In this document: in pieces, positions 1 through 9,600 of the stretch
Position numbering within the stretch: position 1 is the stretch's first letter
Layout: every line of letters begins with the position of its first letter
Assembly: GCA_023974075.1 (NCBI GenBank)
Contig: CM043801.1
Location: 21,135,236-21,199,235 of the forward strand
Source of the DNA: Chaenocephalus aceratus
Taxonomy: Eukaryota > Chordata > Actinopteri > Perciformes > Channichthyidae
Direction: 5' to 3'
DNA length: 64,000 nucleotides
Position numbers and translations under genes: made by a program
Notes under the pieces: model-generated
Database searches by the model: none
The model's input: only the letters and a program-made list of their open reading frames with translations
Told to the model about the DNA's origin: nothing

Positions 1-180
1 CTGGCTGTCTAACAACTGTCGAATATGTGCCTTCACTGCCTCATACTCTGAGGGGGGTACTCTCCTATATCGCTGACGGACTGGTACCTCGTCTAGGAGG
101 GGTATCTCATGGGTAATTAGGTCAGAGCACCCTAAATCACCATCATGTGTGGCAAACACTGTCTCATACTGCCTCAATAA
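1..180 (-). pseudogene. Ty3/gypsy reverse transcriptase, N-terminal fragment
   Basis: Read on the minus strand this stretch is one open frame typical of the region between protease and reverse transcriptase in vertebrate Ty3/gypsy elements. It includes the residues ITHEIPLLDEVPVRQRYRR, which normally precede the RT palm. It continues the protease frame that ends near 1477; the two were split by the LTR at 181-1472. The rest of the RT, RNase H and integrase would lie beyond position 1, outside the window. Because RT follows protease directly, this is the usual gypsy gene order, unlike the Gmr1-type element at 5001-7254, so the two belong to different families. Family assignment is by recognition of the motif. 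Confidence 0.75.
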
Positions 181-1472
181 TGTTTAGAGTTCTAGGTGAG
201 GCCCCGATTAATTTATTCCGGTAAATTACTCTGACCTCACTAATTGACCCGACCGAAGTTACTGAGTCTATGTAAGTTTACTGCTTGGCTCAGATCCACC
301 AACGTCAGCAAGATCTCACCTCTATTAACTCCCCGAAGAACCAGGTTCAATTAACTGCTGTTTCAATTCAGACAACTCTTTTTAATCTGTTTAAGCGATC
401 CCGAAGGATTTTGGTATCAGTAAATGGGGTGTGTTCCTACCTAAACATGTATGTGTGGCAGGGTGCAATCTTACCTTTGAAGCAGGAGAGGAGAGCACAG
501 GTGTCCTTTAAGTTGTCCCAGTCCAAAAGGTGGGATCAGTTTATTTGAAGAAAAATAGGTCCAAACTAATACAGGGTTTTTACCTTTTAACACATTATAA
601 TCATACAAAACATATCAAAATGGGGTTATATATTTTTTATCTAAAACCTTAATTCATATTCATTCAATAAATTCACTCAGCATTTCAACCAAGACATTCA
701 CTCAGCTTTCAATGAAGAAAATCAAGAGATATTTACCAAGTTTGAGAGAACCTCACCGAGAGCTATTAACCCAGCTCCGAAGGACAGAGCTTACCGGGAG
801 AGAGTATACCAGGGGTTTCCCCCCCTCTCCCCGCCGAAATCCAAAAAAGCCAGTCTTTTTATGCTCAAAAAAACCGGATAGAAAACCCACAAACACCTCC
901 TCTATACCCAACCAACATATTCTATTGGCTCTGGCATAAGACACACCTTCCCAAGTTTGTGTAAAACAAAACATGACTAGACATATTCTATGACTATGAC
1001 ATAACCACCTTTTTGAGGCCTCAATGTGTTTCTGCTTAAGTCTGGAGCCCCCCTCCCTGCTGTGAGAGGAGAGGAAAGAACCTGCCTCCTCTCTTATCAG
1101 AGATTAGGGCATAAATCATTTTTAGGCCTTACACTCAACTAAACAAACCACTTTGTTTTGTTTATGCTGTAAATATAGAAAAACCTAAAATATGAAGCAT
1201 TTTCATTGTGGGTTATACAAGAATATAATTGATTATATTTAATTATAACTAACTTTCGTTTTAAGTATTCAACATACTATGAAGCTGTCAACACCCTGTT
1301 TTTAAAACGCAAAGTTATCAAACAGCACCAACTAAAATTGTAAGCATACATACATATTCAAAAACCATCAAGAAGCATTCTCATTATGGGTTCATACAAG
1401 AATATGATTGATCATATATGATTTATAATTAACTGTCGTTTTAAGTATTTACATACTATGAAGTTCTCAACA
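181..1472 (-). mobile_element. solo LTR of a retrovirus-like element, nested in gypsy pol
   Basis: The 1292-bp segment begins TG and ends CA and is flanked by a 4-bp direct repeat ataa (177-180 and 1473-1476). Its removal rejoins the interrupted gypsy protease and RT frame. Read on the minus strand it has LTR anatomy: a CCAAT-type box near 926, a TATA-like CATAAAAAG at about 856-864, and an AATAAA signal at 540-545. U3 would therefore be 1472 to about 865, with R/U5 toward 181. No internal retroviral genes are present, so I call a solo LTR, normally left by recombination between two LTRs. A 4-bp duplication fits several retrovirus and gypsy classes; the class cannot be named from the LTR alone. 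Confidence 0.8.
1195..1472. repeat. tandem duplication at the LTR end
   Basis: About 100 bp at 1195-1297 is repeated with divergence at 1370-1472. Both copies run from a 'gaagcatt.tcatt.tgggtt' block through 'cgttttaagtatt' to 'catactatgaag'. On the minus strand this is the 5' end of U3, where duplicated enhancer-like blocks are common in retroviral LTRs. The function is inferred; the duplication is visible. Confidence 0.7.
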
Positions 1473-1476
1473 ATAA

Positions 1477-2529
1477 TGACCGGGCTTTGACCTGATCTGC
1501 AGGAGGGAGTACTGACAAGTCTACCGCTGAGATGGGGTCTACAAAGAGGGCCTCTGAGCCAACCTGAGAGGATATGGTAGCCGTGACCTGCGTCATGGGG
1601 GGAACAGACACCTCAGTGATTCCTTTTGGTAAACTCACAATTTCAGCAGGGCTCAGCGTACCAACGGGGGTGCGGGGGTGAAGGGTAGCATCAGTAGCAC
1701 TTACATTTACCACTGGAATATAGGCTGTCCCTCTCACTACTGTGACCATGGCTGGGGACACCAACACACCTGCAGGGAGATGGCTTTTAGCAGTGAGTGG
1801 CTCAAAAAGACCGGCACCAGTGGCACCGAACCCACCCTGGGGACATGTGGTGGCAACTATCTTCACTGTACCAGCAGGAATGCACACTGGTCTCCGCCCC
1901 CTTACCCTTACCATGCCAATTGTAGGGGTGTTTGTCTCTACCTGACAACACTGCTGGAAGGCTTTGTGCCAAGGGGAGGAAGGTTGATGAACAAAAGAGA
2001 GGTCAAACAGGGCAGCACCATGCTTTTGAAAGAGCTCATTGTAGCATTCTTTGATCACATTCATACCTATAATACCTGGCACCTTAGGCTGGGGTAAATG
2101 TGCGGGGGGGTCCTTAACGACCAGAATTCCCCGATTAGGGACCACTCTGCCCAAAACTTCTACATCAGTCTCTAAGTAACCAACATAAGGTATTTCGATG
2201 CCATTTGCTGCATGGAGTTCAAGCCAATGACAGGAGTTGAGACCTCCCTGAAAATGCTGGGCAAAGAAACTCTGAGTGATAGTGGTTACCATTGAGCCGG
2301 TGTCGAGTAAACAATTAATCTCCACACCGCCCAGGCCAACAGTTACAGTTGGGCAGGACCCTAACAACTTTGAGACAGCGATGTCATCCTCTGAGCCAGG
2401 AGCATTCCCTTCTGAGTCATGGCTCTGCAGACCAGAAGGCATTCGTTTTCCGCCGGCTGCTGGGCATTGGCTGAACCCAGCCTGGGGGCATAGGGCTTGG
2501 GGTTTTGCTGAACGTGCTGATGGGGACAA
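1477..2529 (-). pseudogene. Ty3/gypsy retropepsin (protease) region
   Basis: This minus-strand frame carries the retroviral-type aspartic protease signature LLDTGS (near 2300) in the context VEINCLLDTGSMVTT, followed by a hydrophobic stretch and GIIGMNVI, the second conserved protease motif. The product would cleave the Gag-Pol polyprotein. The tail PPADQVKARSLLL is the linker that normally runs into RT, but here it is cut at 1476 by the inserted solo LTR. The frame overlaps the upstream gag frame between 2361 and 2529 in a different register. That could be a frameshifting site or simple decay; most related elements read gag-pro-pol in one frame, so decay is the simpler reading. Confidence 0.8.
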
Positions 2530-3237
2530 TTTCTAGCAATATGCCCTGGCTGCTGGCAGCGTCTGCACACTACAGGGGCATTTGGAGTGAACTGTTGCTG
2601 ACTAGGGATATTTTGTAGCTGCAACATATTCTGAGAGAGCTGGTTAATTTGTTCTTGCTGTTTTCTCAACATGTCTTTTAACTGAGCCATATCATCTTGA
2701 GCCTTATCATTAGCTGCAACAGCCATCCCACCCTTGTCCTGGGAACCTAGGACTGCACAAAATGATGGCACGGAGTGACTTCTCTCTCTCACACTAGGTG
2801 ACTGGCCCTCCTGTTCCCATCTAAATACTTCTGTCCTGACATCGAGTAAGGTGTAATCTGGGTGCATGCGAACCAGGCGTTTTAACTCTCTACGTAAGGC
2901 AGGTTCCAGTACATGCTCTACAAATTGGTCCCTTATCAGTACAGCTGAATTGGTCATACCTCCGGGGGTGCTTTTAACCACTCTCTCCATGAGGCAGAAG
3001 AGGGCATGGGAATACTCCTGGAGGGATTCTCCAACTAGCTGCTTTCTGGAAAAGAAACTCTCTTGTAGAGCAACATAAGATTTAGAACAACCATACATTT
3101 CTTGCAGAATAGTTAAGATTCGTTCTGGATTTTCGCATTCACCTTGTGGCCGGTACCGAATCTCCTCTCTAGCCTCACTTTCCAGATGGTCATAGATAAA
3201 GTAAGCCTGATCTAGAGGAGAGAGGTAACGAGCCCGC
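2361..3237 (-). pseudogene. Ty3/gypsy gag with CCHC zinc knuckle, 5' truncated
   Basis: The minus-strand frame shows a retrotransposon Gag capsid region (YFIYDHLESEAREEI, then LQESFFSRKQLVGESLQEYS) and, near its C-terminus, a CCHC nucleic-acid-binding knuckle (CRRCQQPGHIARNCPH). A glutamine-rich, coiled-coil-like segment lies between them. Gag would form the virus-like particle and package RNA. The capsid N-terminus is missing: homology stops at about 3237, where the antisense of a piggyBac exon begins, so residues read upstream of that point are not Gag. The frame ends at 2361 inside the protease overlap. Confidence 0.8.
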
Positions 3238-4785
3238 ATGCTGGACCGCACCTCCTCCGGGGGGGAGAGGCGCGCCGCGGACAAACTGGCGGCCGTGCGC
3301 CGGGTCTGGGACATGTGGACGGAGCGGCTCCCGTACCTCTACGAGCCCGGGCCCGAGGTCACGGTGGACGAGCAACTGGTTCCGTTCAGAGGTAGGTAGG
3401 TAGGTTAGGTTAGGTATTTAGGTAGGACGCATCCGTCCGTCCGTCCCTCTGTACATTCGTGTATCCATCCCTCTGTGCATTCGTGTATCCATCTCTCTCT
3501 CTCTCTCTCTCTCTATCCATCTATCCGTCTACTACATCTACGACGTGCACATTTACATTCTCCCCATCCCCGCTTTCTCCCCTCTCCCCCCCTCTCCCTC
3601 CCCCGCCCCCAGGCCGCTGCGGCTTCAAGCAGTACATGCCCAGCAAGCCCGCCAAATACGGAATCAAGTCCTGGGTGGCATGCGACGCCAGGTCCAGCTA
3701 CGCGTGGAACATGCAGGTGTACACCGGCAAGGCGAGCGCCGGGGCCCCGCCGGAAAAGAACCAGGGGATGCGGGTCGTGCTCGATCTCACCCGGGGGCTC
3801 GGAGGGGGTCGCAACGTCACGTGCGACAACTTTTTCACCTCTTACGAACTGGCGCAGCGGCTCCTGGCGAGGAACATCACCGTGGTGGGCACGGTGCGCA
3901 AAAACAGGACCGAGTTCCCCCGGGCGCTCGCGGCGCAGAGGCCCGCGCGGGGCAGACGGGTATTTTCCTCACACTTTGCCTTCACGCCCACCGCGGCCCT
4001 GGTCTCCTACGTGCCCAAGAAAGGCAGGAACGTGGTTCTCTTGAGCACGCGGCACACGGGGCCCCCCGAGATCAGCGAGCGCGCCGACGAGAAGCCGCGC
4101 ATCGTCCTCGACTACAACCGCAACAAGGGAGGCGTGGACAACCTGGACAAGGTGATCGGCGCCTACAGCTGCAGGAGGATGACCGCGCGCTGGCCCCTGG
4201 TGGTCTTCCACAACATCCTGGACGTGTCCTGCTACAACGCCTTTGTCGTGTGGCGAGAGCTCAACCCCGGGTGGATGCCCGGCAAGCACAACAAGAGGAG
4301 GGTGTTCCTGGAGCGGCTGGGCAAAGCGCTGGTGGCTCCGTTCATCGAGAGGAGGAAGCGTCTCCCTCGCACCGCGGCCTCGGCTGCGGTCGTGAAAGCC
4401 GTCCGCGCGGAAGGAGCTCGCGAACGGGCCCGCTGTGGCGGCGGCGGAGACGGTGGTGACGGTGATGCGGGCACGGACTCTGCGCGCACGGACTCTGCGC
4501 GCACGGACTCGGCGCGCACGGACTCGGCGCGCACGGACTCCCCGCGCACGGACTCCCCGCGCACGGACTCCCCGTTCTCCGCCTCCTGCGCGTCCCGGCC
4601 CCGTGCCCAGGCGAGCAAGAGGAAGAGGTGTCAGATCTGCCCGTCCAAAAAGGACCGTAAGACGCACGCGGTGTGCTGCGGATGTGGCAGATACGTCTGC
4701 AAAAGCTGCAGAAAGCTGCAAAAGCTGCGCGCTCGCCTACTGCCCCGCGTGCGCCGCGGGTTGCCCCTCGCGCGGCGATCCGTGA
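3235..4785 (+). pseudogene. piggyBac (PGBD4-like) transposase, 5' truncated, two exons
   Basis: This encodes the C-terminal two-thirds of a piggyBac DDD transposase, a cut-and-paste enzyme that targets TTAA. Exon 1 (3235-3391) ends in VTVDEQLVPFR, holding the first catalytic Asp. A 221-bp GT-AG intron (3392-3612, full of simple repeats) follows. Exon 2 from 3613 restores the conserved GRCGFKQYMPSKPAKYGIK. The second Asp is in VTCDNFFTSY and the third lies in DYNRNKGGVDNLD. A cysteine-rich tail (CQIC, CCGCGRYVCKSC) follows a (TDSAR/TDSPR)n tract at about 4472-4573. A 19-bp duplication near 4700-4730 shifts the frame inside this Cys-rich domain, so the present frame runs to 4817 instead of about 4785. 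The coding sequence is far more GC-rich than its surroundings. The N-terminal exons are missing. Confidence 0.85.
3392..3612 (+). other. piggyBac intron with simple repeats
   Basis: The donor is gaggtaggt and the acceptor is a long C/T tract ending ccccccag. The intron holds (ggta)n, (ccgt)n, a twice-repeated cattcgtgtatccatc unit and (ct)n. Joining the exons restores the conserved transposase reading frame in phase 1, which is strong internal evidence that this is a real intron. Confidence 0.85.
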
Positions 4786-4867
4786 GCGCGGTACGGTTTC
4801 GCAGTTTGACCCGGTGAAAGGGAGGACACGGGTGGTGTAGGGGATCGGAGGACAACACGAGGGTTAA
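4786..4867 (+). repeat. piggyBac 3' end and TTAA target site
   Basis: After the transposase stop the sequence runs to gaggacaacacgaggg, directly followed by TTAA at 4864-4867. Read inward on the other strand, TTAA followed by CCCTCGTGTTGTCC matches the terminal repeat style I know from teleost piggyBac elements. The matching 5' terminus is absent because the element is truncated against the gag fragment. Confidence 0.6.
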
Positions 4868-5000
4868 AGGGAAAAATGGGAGAAACCTCAGGGAGAGCAA
4901 CAGAGGAGGGATCCCTCTCCCAGGACGGACAGACGTGCAATAGATGCCGTGTGTAAATTGAAAAGATAATGCATTTGCAACATAGGTAGTACAAGTAAAA
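4868..5000. other. unassigned segment between piggyBac and Gmr1-type element
   Basis: This 133-bp segment lies between the piggyBac TTAA and the first recognisable integrase codon. It contains a short palindrome, ggagggatccctctcc (4904-4919). I do not recognise it; it could be leftover target DNA or the eroded edge of either element. Confidence 0.4.
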
Positions 5001-5963
5001 AGTTAAGGCCTTGACGAAGTTCTTTTCTACATTTGGAATTCCGCGAGTAATCCAGAGTGACCAAGGGACACATTTTAAATCTAAATTGTTCAAACAGGTC
5101 CTCCAAACACTGCAGGTTAAACATGTGATATCTAGTGCGTATCATCCCGAGTCGCAGGGGGCATTAGAACGGTGGCATCAGACCTTAAAAAGCATGCTGC
5201 GAAAATACTGTATGGAGACAGAAAAAAATTGGGATGAGGGAATTCCTTTCGTTTTGTTCGCAGCCCGTGAAGCTGTTCAGGAGTCATTAGGATTCAGTCC
5301 CGCGGAGCTCTTCTTCAGCCATATGCCCCGCGGTCCACTTAAAATCCTACACGATGAGTTTCTTTCGGCTGATAGTCCTCCTGATAAAAACGGATTACGT
5401 TAGTCAGTTCCGTGAGCGTTTGCACCGAGCAAATTCACTCGCTAGAGAGTCGCTCTCCGCTTCACAAGCTGTCATGAAGCGTAATTATGACCGTGCCGCT
5501 GTCCCTAGGCACTTTGAAATAGGTGACAAGGTCCTCGCCCTATTACCTATCCCCGGCTCTGCGCTCTCAGCCAAATTCCTCGGTCCATATGAAATCCACG
5601 ATTGTTTTAGTGATACGGATTATGTTATTTGTACTCCGGAGAGACGGCGCAAAACGCGCGTCTGTCATATTAATATGTTGAAACGCTACCATTCCCGCGC
5701 CGCCGCTGATAGCCAGCCTGCCGGCTCGGAGAATCAAAGAGTAGCTGTTTCGGTGTTAATAGTGGTAGATAGTTCCGGCCCGTCTGACGACGGTTTGGTA
5801 ATGCGCTCACATCACCAGCCGGGTGCTCGGTTGTGCAACTCGGAGATGGTAAAGACATTGCCCACTGTGTTAGGTCATCTGCAGGAGGCCCAGCAGCATG
5901 ACATAACCCAGTTGGTGGATGGTTTCCCGAGCCTTTTCCATGATGTCCGACACAAACTAATGT
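5001..5963 (+). pseudogene. Gmr1-type integrase, C-terminal part
   Basis: This is the C-terminal half of a Ty3/gypsy integrase. VIQSDQGTHF holds the second catalytic Asp and HPESQGALERWHQTL holds the catalytic Glu of the DDE triad. It is followed by the C-terminal DNA-binding region with a GPY/F-type motif (KFLGPYEI). The zinc-binding HHCC domain and first catalytic Asp are lost by 5' truncation. A one-base indel in an A-run near 5388 splits the integrase into two frames. The frame reads on toward RT with no intervening protease, so integrase lies upstream of RT in this element. A second one-base indel near 5955 separates it from the RT frame. Confidence 0.85.
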
Positions 5964-7254
5964 GATAACGCATGACATCGATGTAAAGGGCGCGAGGCCG
6001 ATTAAACAGCATCCGTACCGTGCCAACCCGACCAAACGCGCACTTATGAAACAGGAGGCTGACTATCTTGTAGCAAATGGCCTGGCGACACAGAGCTCTA
6101 GCCCATGGTGTTCGCCGTGTCTGGTAGAGGCGAAATCTGATGGTTCTCCGCGCTTTATTACGGACTACCGTAAGGTGAACGCTGTTACGGTGACAGATTG
6201 CTACCCATTGCCGAGAATGGAGGATTGCATTGATAATTTAGGTTCCGCTAAGTATGTCAGTAAATTGGACCTACTTAAAGGTTACTGGCAGGTACCTTTA
6301 ACGGACCGTGCCTCAAAAATCTCCGCTTTCGCTACGCCTGACTGTTTTCTGCAGTACACAGTCATGGCGTTTGGTATGTGTAACGCTCTCGCTACATTTC
6401 AAAGATTGGTGAATACTGTCCTCTCCGGAATAAGCAATTGTAACGCATATTTGGATGATCTCATTGTGTACACGCCCACATGGGAGATGCACATGAAGAT
6501 CCTGGGGCAGGTATTCACCCGGCTCGCACAGGCGTCTCTTACTTTGAATCTGGCCAAATGTGAATTTGGTAAAGCTACTGTCACATATTTAGGAAAGCAG
6601 GTTGGGCAAGGCCAAGTCAGACCAGTGGAGGCTAAGGTTACTGCGGTGGCTGAATGTGCGGTGCCCGGCACCAGGAGTGATCTCCGCCGTTTCCTCGGCA
6701 TGGCAGGCTACTACCGCAGTTTCTGCCGCAACTTCTCCACTGTAGCCCAACCCCTAACTAGGTTGATAAGTCCCAAGGTGGATTATGTTTGGACCCCTGA
6801 GTGCCAGCATGCATTTGAGTGTGTAAAGACACTTTTGAGTCACGCTCCTGTGCTCGCTGCTCCCGATCTTGCGAAGCCCTTTAAACTCGAGGTGGATGCT
6901 AGTGCAGTGGGGGCCGGTGCTGTTTTACTGCAGGAAGATGCGGCGGGAGTTGATCATCCTGTCTGCTATTTCTCCCGTAAGTTCAACAAACACCAGGTAC
7001 GCTACTCTACCATTGAAAAGGAGACCCTTGCTTTGTTGTTAGCTCTCCAGCACTTTGAGGTTTATGTCGGGTCTAGTTCTTTGCCGGTTGCAGTGTTTAC
7101 CGATCATAACCCCATTGTCTTTTTGTCCCGCATGTACAACCACAATCAGCGTCTCATGCGGTGGGCTCTGATCGTCCAGGACTACAACCTGCAAATCTGC
7201 CACAAGAAAGGTTCAGAAAATGTGTTCGCAGATGCTCTGTCCAGACTGGAGTGA
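5962..7254 (+). pseudogene. Gmr1-type reverse transcriptase and RNase H
   Basis: A 430-codon open frame holds a full Ty3/gypsy RT: the entry motif SSPWCSPCLVEAKSDGSPRF, LDLLKGYWQVPL, AFGMCNALATFQ and the catalytic YLDD (as AYLDDLIVY). RNase H follows: LEVDASAVGAGAVLLQ, EKETLALLLAL and FTDHNP. It ends NVFADALSRLE, the usual end of a Ty3/gypsy RNase H before integrase, but here it is followed by a stop, a purine tract and an LTR. The frame itself is intact; its listed start is only the first possible codon after an upstream frameshift. It would copy the element RNA into DNA inside particles. Confidence 0.9.
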
Positions 7255-7316
7255 TGTGTTCTGTGGTCATGGTGTTGTGAGGTGTTACGGTTCACAAAAA
7301 CCCTGTGGGGTTTGTG

Positions 7317-7332
7317 TTTTAAGGGGGGGGTG
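7317..7332 (+). other. polypurine tract of the Gmr1-type element
   Basis: A run ttttaagggggggg lies directly before the LTR start (tgtgttacgg). Such a G-rich purine tract next to the 3' LTR is the standard primer site for plus-strand DNA synthesis in LTR retrotransposons. Confidence 0.75.
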
Positions 7333-7727
7333 TGTTACGGATGCTGTTTGTCTGCTCATTAATCTGCCTGTGAGTGTCTTCAGCTGTGTGTGTGTTCATG
7401 TAAATGAGCTGTGTGGTTGCGCCAACATCATTGGCTGCTCATCTCCTGGTCCGCCTCTGAAGATGGGGATTGGATTGACGGCGTCCAATCGCAGCGCACA
7501 GCCGGCGCACACCTGCTGGGGAGGAGTATAAAGGCTGAGCACGGACAACACTCTGGAGGCTCTGTATTGTGTGACAGATGCTTCAACCCTCTCATTGTGA
7601 CAAAGCCTTCCTCCTGTGATTCTGTAGACTGACTAGCAGTGTGTATTCTGTAGGGTTCTGTGCGAGCACACTGGTTAGCAGTGTGTCGTGGTATTCTGTG
7701 TTTAGTGTAGGGTTTGTGTGTGTGTGT

Positions 7728-7885
7728 TGCGTAGATCCAAGTTGCTTAGCTCCTGTAGAACCGCACTTAGGATAGTTACCTTGTGAAACAGCTTAGACCC
7801 AGGTGATTAGCACCTGCAGATCAGCATTCCTGTGTGTATATTGCGTAGATCCAGGTGATTAGCACCTGTAGACCCGCACCAGCTG
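7728..7885 (+). repeat. three direct repeats within the LTR
   Basis: Three diverged copies of a roughly 36-bp unit read gcgtagatcca.gt..ttagc.cctgtagaacc.gcac (about 7729-7770, 7795-7830, 7846-7885). They lie downstream of the LTR TATA box, so they are probably in the transcribed part of the LTR. Confidence 0.7.
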
Positions 7886-8072
7886 TGTTTGCTCACAGTC
7901 CCGTTTTGTTATTGTTTGTTTCCACTTTAGAAGTGAGGTATTTTCTTTCTTTTGTATAGTACTGGGCTACTCTCTTTTGGAGACCCTTTTGTGAACTAGT
8001 GACAGCTTGACCCGTTGTTGGGCCAAGCTGTTTGTGTGCAACGTTTTGCTCAGTTTGCCGTTACCAATAACA

Positions 8073-8250
8073 CTGAGGTTACGTACTGTAACCCAGCTTC
8101 TATGAGTATAGGCGCAGCCCTCTAAGGCTATCGCTATTGGGTAATCCCACTGCACGTGTGCAGCACTGACAGACTTAATCCACGCCCACCTATGACGTGG
8201 GCCCCACCTCCGGCCTCACTTCCGTATAAATAGGAAGATGGCCCGTCCAA
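8073..8250 (+). repeat. DIRS terminal inverted repeat, 3' side
   Basis: 8121-8250 (from 'ctctaaggctatcgctattgggtaatccc' onward to 'aaataggaagatggcccgtc') is the near-perfect reverse complement of 14993-15121. A TATA-like cgtataaatagg lies inside. The outermost 55 bp (8073-8127) are unique to this end and recur inverted in the internal region at 8307-8361. Confidence 0.85.
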
Positions 8251-8306
8251 CTGCTCCCACACAAACTGCTTTTCTTCAGCTATTCGCGGAGCCAGTGGGG
8301 CCCGAA

Positions 8307-8407
8307 CCTTAGAGGGCTGCGCCTATACTCATAGAAGCTGGGTTACAGTACGTAACCTCAGTTCTATTTCATATGAGGCTTCGCCCTCTAAGGCTATCGC
8401 TATTGGG
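8307..8407. repeat. DIRS internal complementary region
   Basis: 8307-8361 is the perfect reverse complement of the left end of the element (8073-8127). 8359-8407 is the complement-related copy of the right end (15097-15145) with a few changes. The two meet at 'cctcag|ttctattt', sharing one or two bases, exactly as expected of a circle-junction template. Confidence 0.85.
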
Positions 8408-8703
8408 TTAAGGGCGAAGCAGGATGTAGTCCACGCCCCACTGGTCCGTCCGTAACCAGAAGCACAAAAACCCATCTACTCAATTAATAACCCATGCAAA
8501 AAAGAAGGAACATCACAGTCCCTGGAAATATAGCATTATTCCAAATGAATATTCTCTTTAAGGGAATGAAGGTGAATACCCGTCGTTTAAAAAAAGTAGA
8601 GATAAACAAATCCCACTTGTTAAACCTATAAAAGAGGGGCAAAAGGGGCAGCTCTCTGAATGCCGATAGGCAGGAGAGAGGGCACGCCGTTTAGTCCCTG
8701 ACA
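8408..8703. other. DIRS segment between internal repeat and recombinase
   Basis: This 3' untranslated part of the DIRS element lies between the recombinase stop and the internal complementary region. I see no further gene in it. Confidence 0.5.
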
Positions 8704-9600
8704 TTACTCAATCTGACAGAACAGCAGTACTGAATGTGTAAGAGAGGAATGGGAGACATCCCTCAAATAAAAACGAGTAAAAGAACAGGGGGAAGACCAA
8801 GATGCAGCATTGCAAATGTCTCCCACTGTCATTCCTCCATGCAACGCCATAGAGGTTGAAATTCCTCTGGTGCTGTGCGCTTTGATGTTTTCTGGGGGAT
8901 CCACCCCAGAGTAGAAATACGCCTGTGACACAGCCTCACACAACCAGTGTGACAGCCGCTGTGCAGATAGAGGCTGCCCTATTGAGTGCTCTCTGTAATG
9001 CACAAACAGGCGCTGAGACTTGCGCAACGTGGCTGTGCGTGCAATATAACCTGACAGCGCACGTACGGGACAGAGGAGATGAGATGTGGCTTCTTCCTCT
9101 GATGTGTGAGGAGGAGGGAAGAAACCATCCAAAGTGATCCCTCTCGATTTAAAAGAGCTTGTGATCACCTTTGGCATAAAAGCCGGTTTAAGGCGCAAAA
9201 CAGCAGAACTGCCATCTCCTTGGATCTGGAGACATGACGGAGCCACAGAGAGAGCAGACCTATCACTCACCCTTTAGCTGATGTGAGAGCCAAGAGCAGA
9301 GCTACTTTGGCTGAGAAGAACTTCAGGGGGACCTGATCTAAAGGTTCAAATGGAGCTTTACTCAGTGCGCGTACTACTAAGCCAAAAACCCATTGAGGCG
9401 CTAAAGCGCGTGACACATGTCTGAGTCTCTGTGCTCCCCGTAGAAAACGTTTTGCCAGAGAGTGACTAAACACCGTGCTGACCCCAAACCTACGTGGCAA
9501 GATGAAATGGCAGCAGCATATGTTTTTACCGTGCTATAAGCCAATTCCTGTCCAGCAACAGCTGGAGGAATGACAGCACGAGTCAGGGGGGCCAACGGGG
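8704..9600 (-). pseudogene. DIRS tyrosine recombinase (YR)
   Basis: Two minus-strand frames (9600-9270 and 9270-8704) together make a phage-integrase-type tyrosine recombinase. The C-terminal part keeps the catalytic IKAHSTRGIST (H..R) and the nucleophile region FTRFYLRDVS (Tyr), with an ICNAASW motif between. The enzyme would integrate the circular DNA form. The frame changes near 9270 and again near 9480-9500, so the gene is dead. Its position next to the internal complementary region is the normal DIRS place. Confidence 0.8.

Noticed and set aside
3459..3612. Apparent N-terminal extension of the piggyBac frame (MYPSLCAFVYPSL...)
   Set aside because: It is translated intron microsatellite; the true upstream coding part is exon 1 at 3235-3391, joined by GT-AG splicing.
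3969..4721. 250-codon minus-strand frame opposite piggyBac
   Set aside because: Antisense of a GC-rich coding exon with tandem repeats; no domain, and the plus strand has the transposase motifs.
7333..8071. A complete LTR ending at ccaataaca (8072)
   Set aside because: The end that matches the 7-bp inverted terminus tgttacg is cgtaaca at 15221; 8072 is where the DIRS element begins.
8307..8407. A short inverted-repeat element next to the DIRS end
   Set aside because: Both halves match the outer termini of the DIRS element, so it is the internal complementary region, not a separate insertion.
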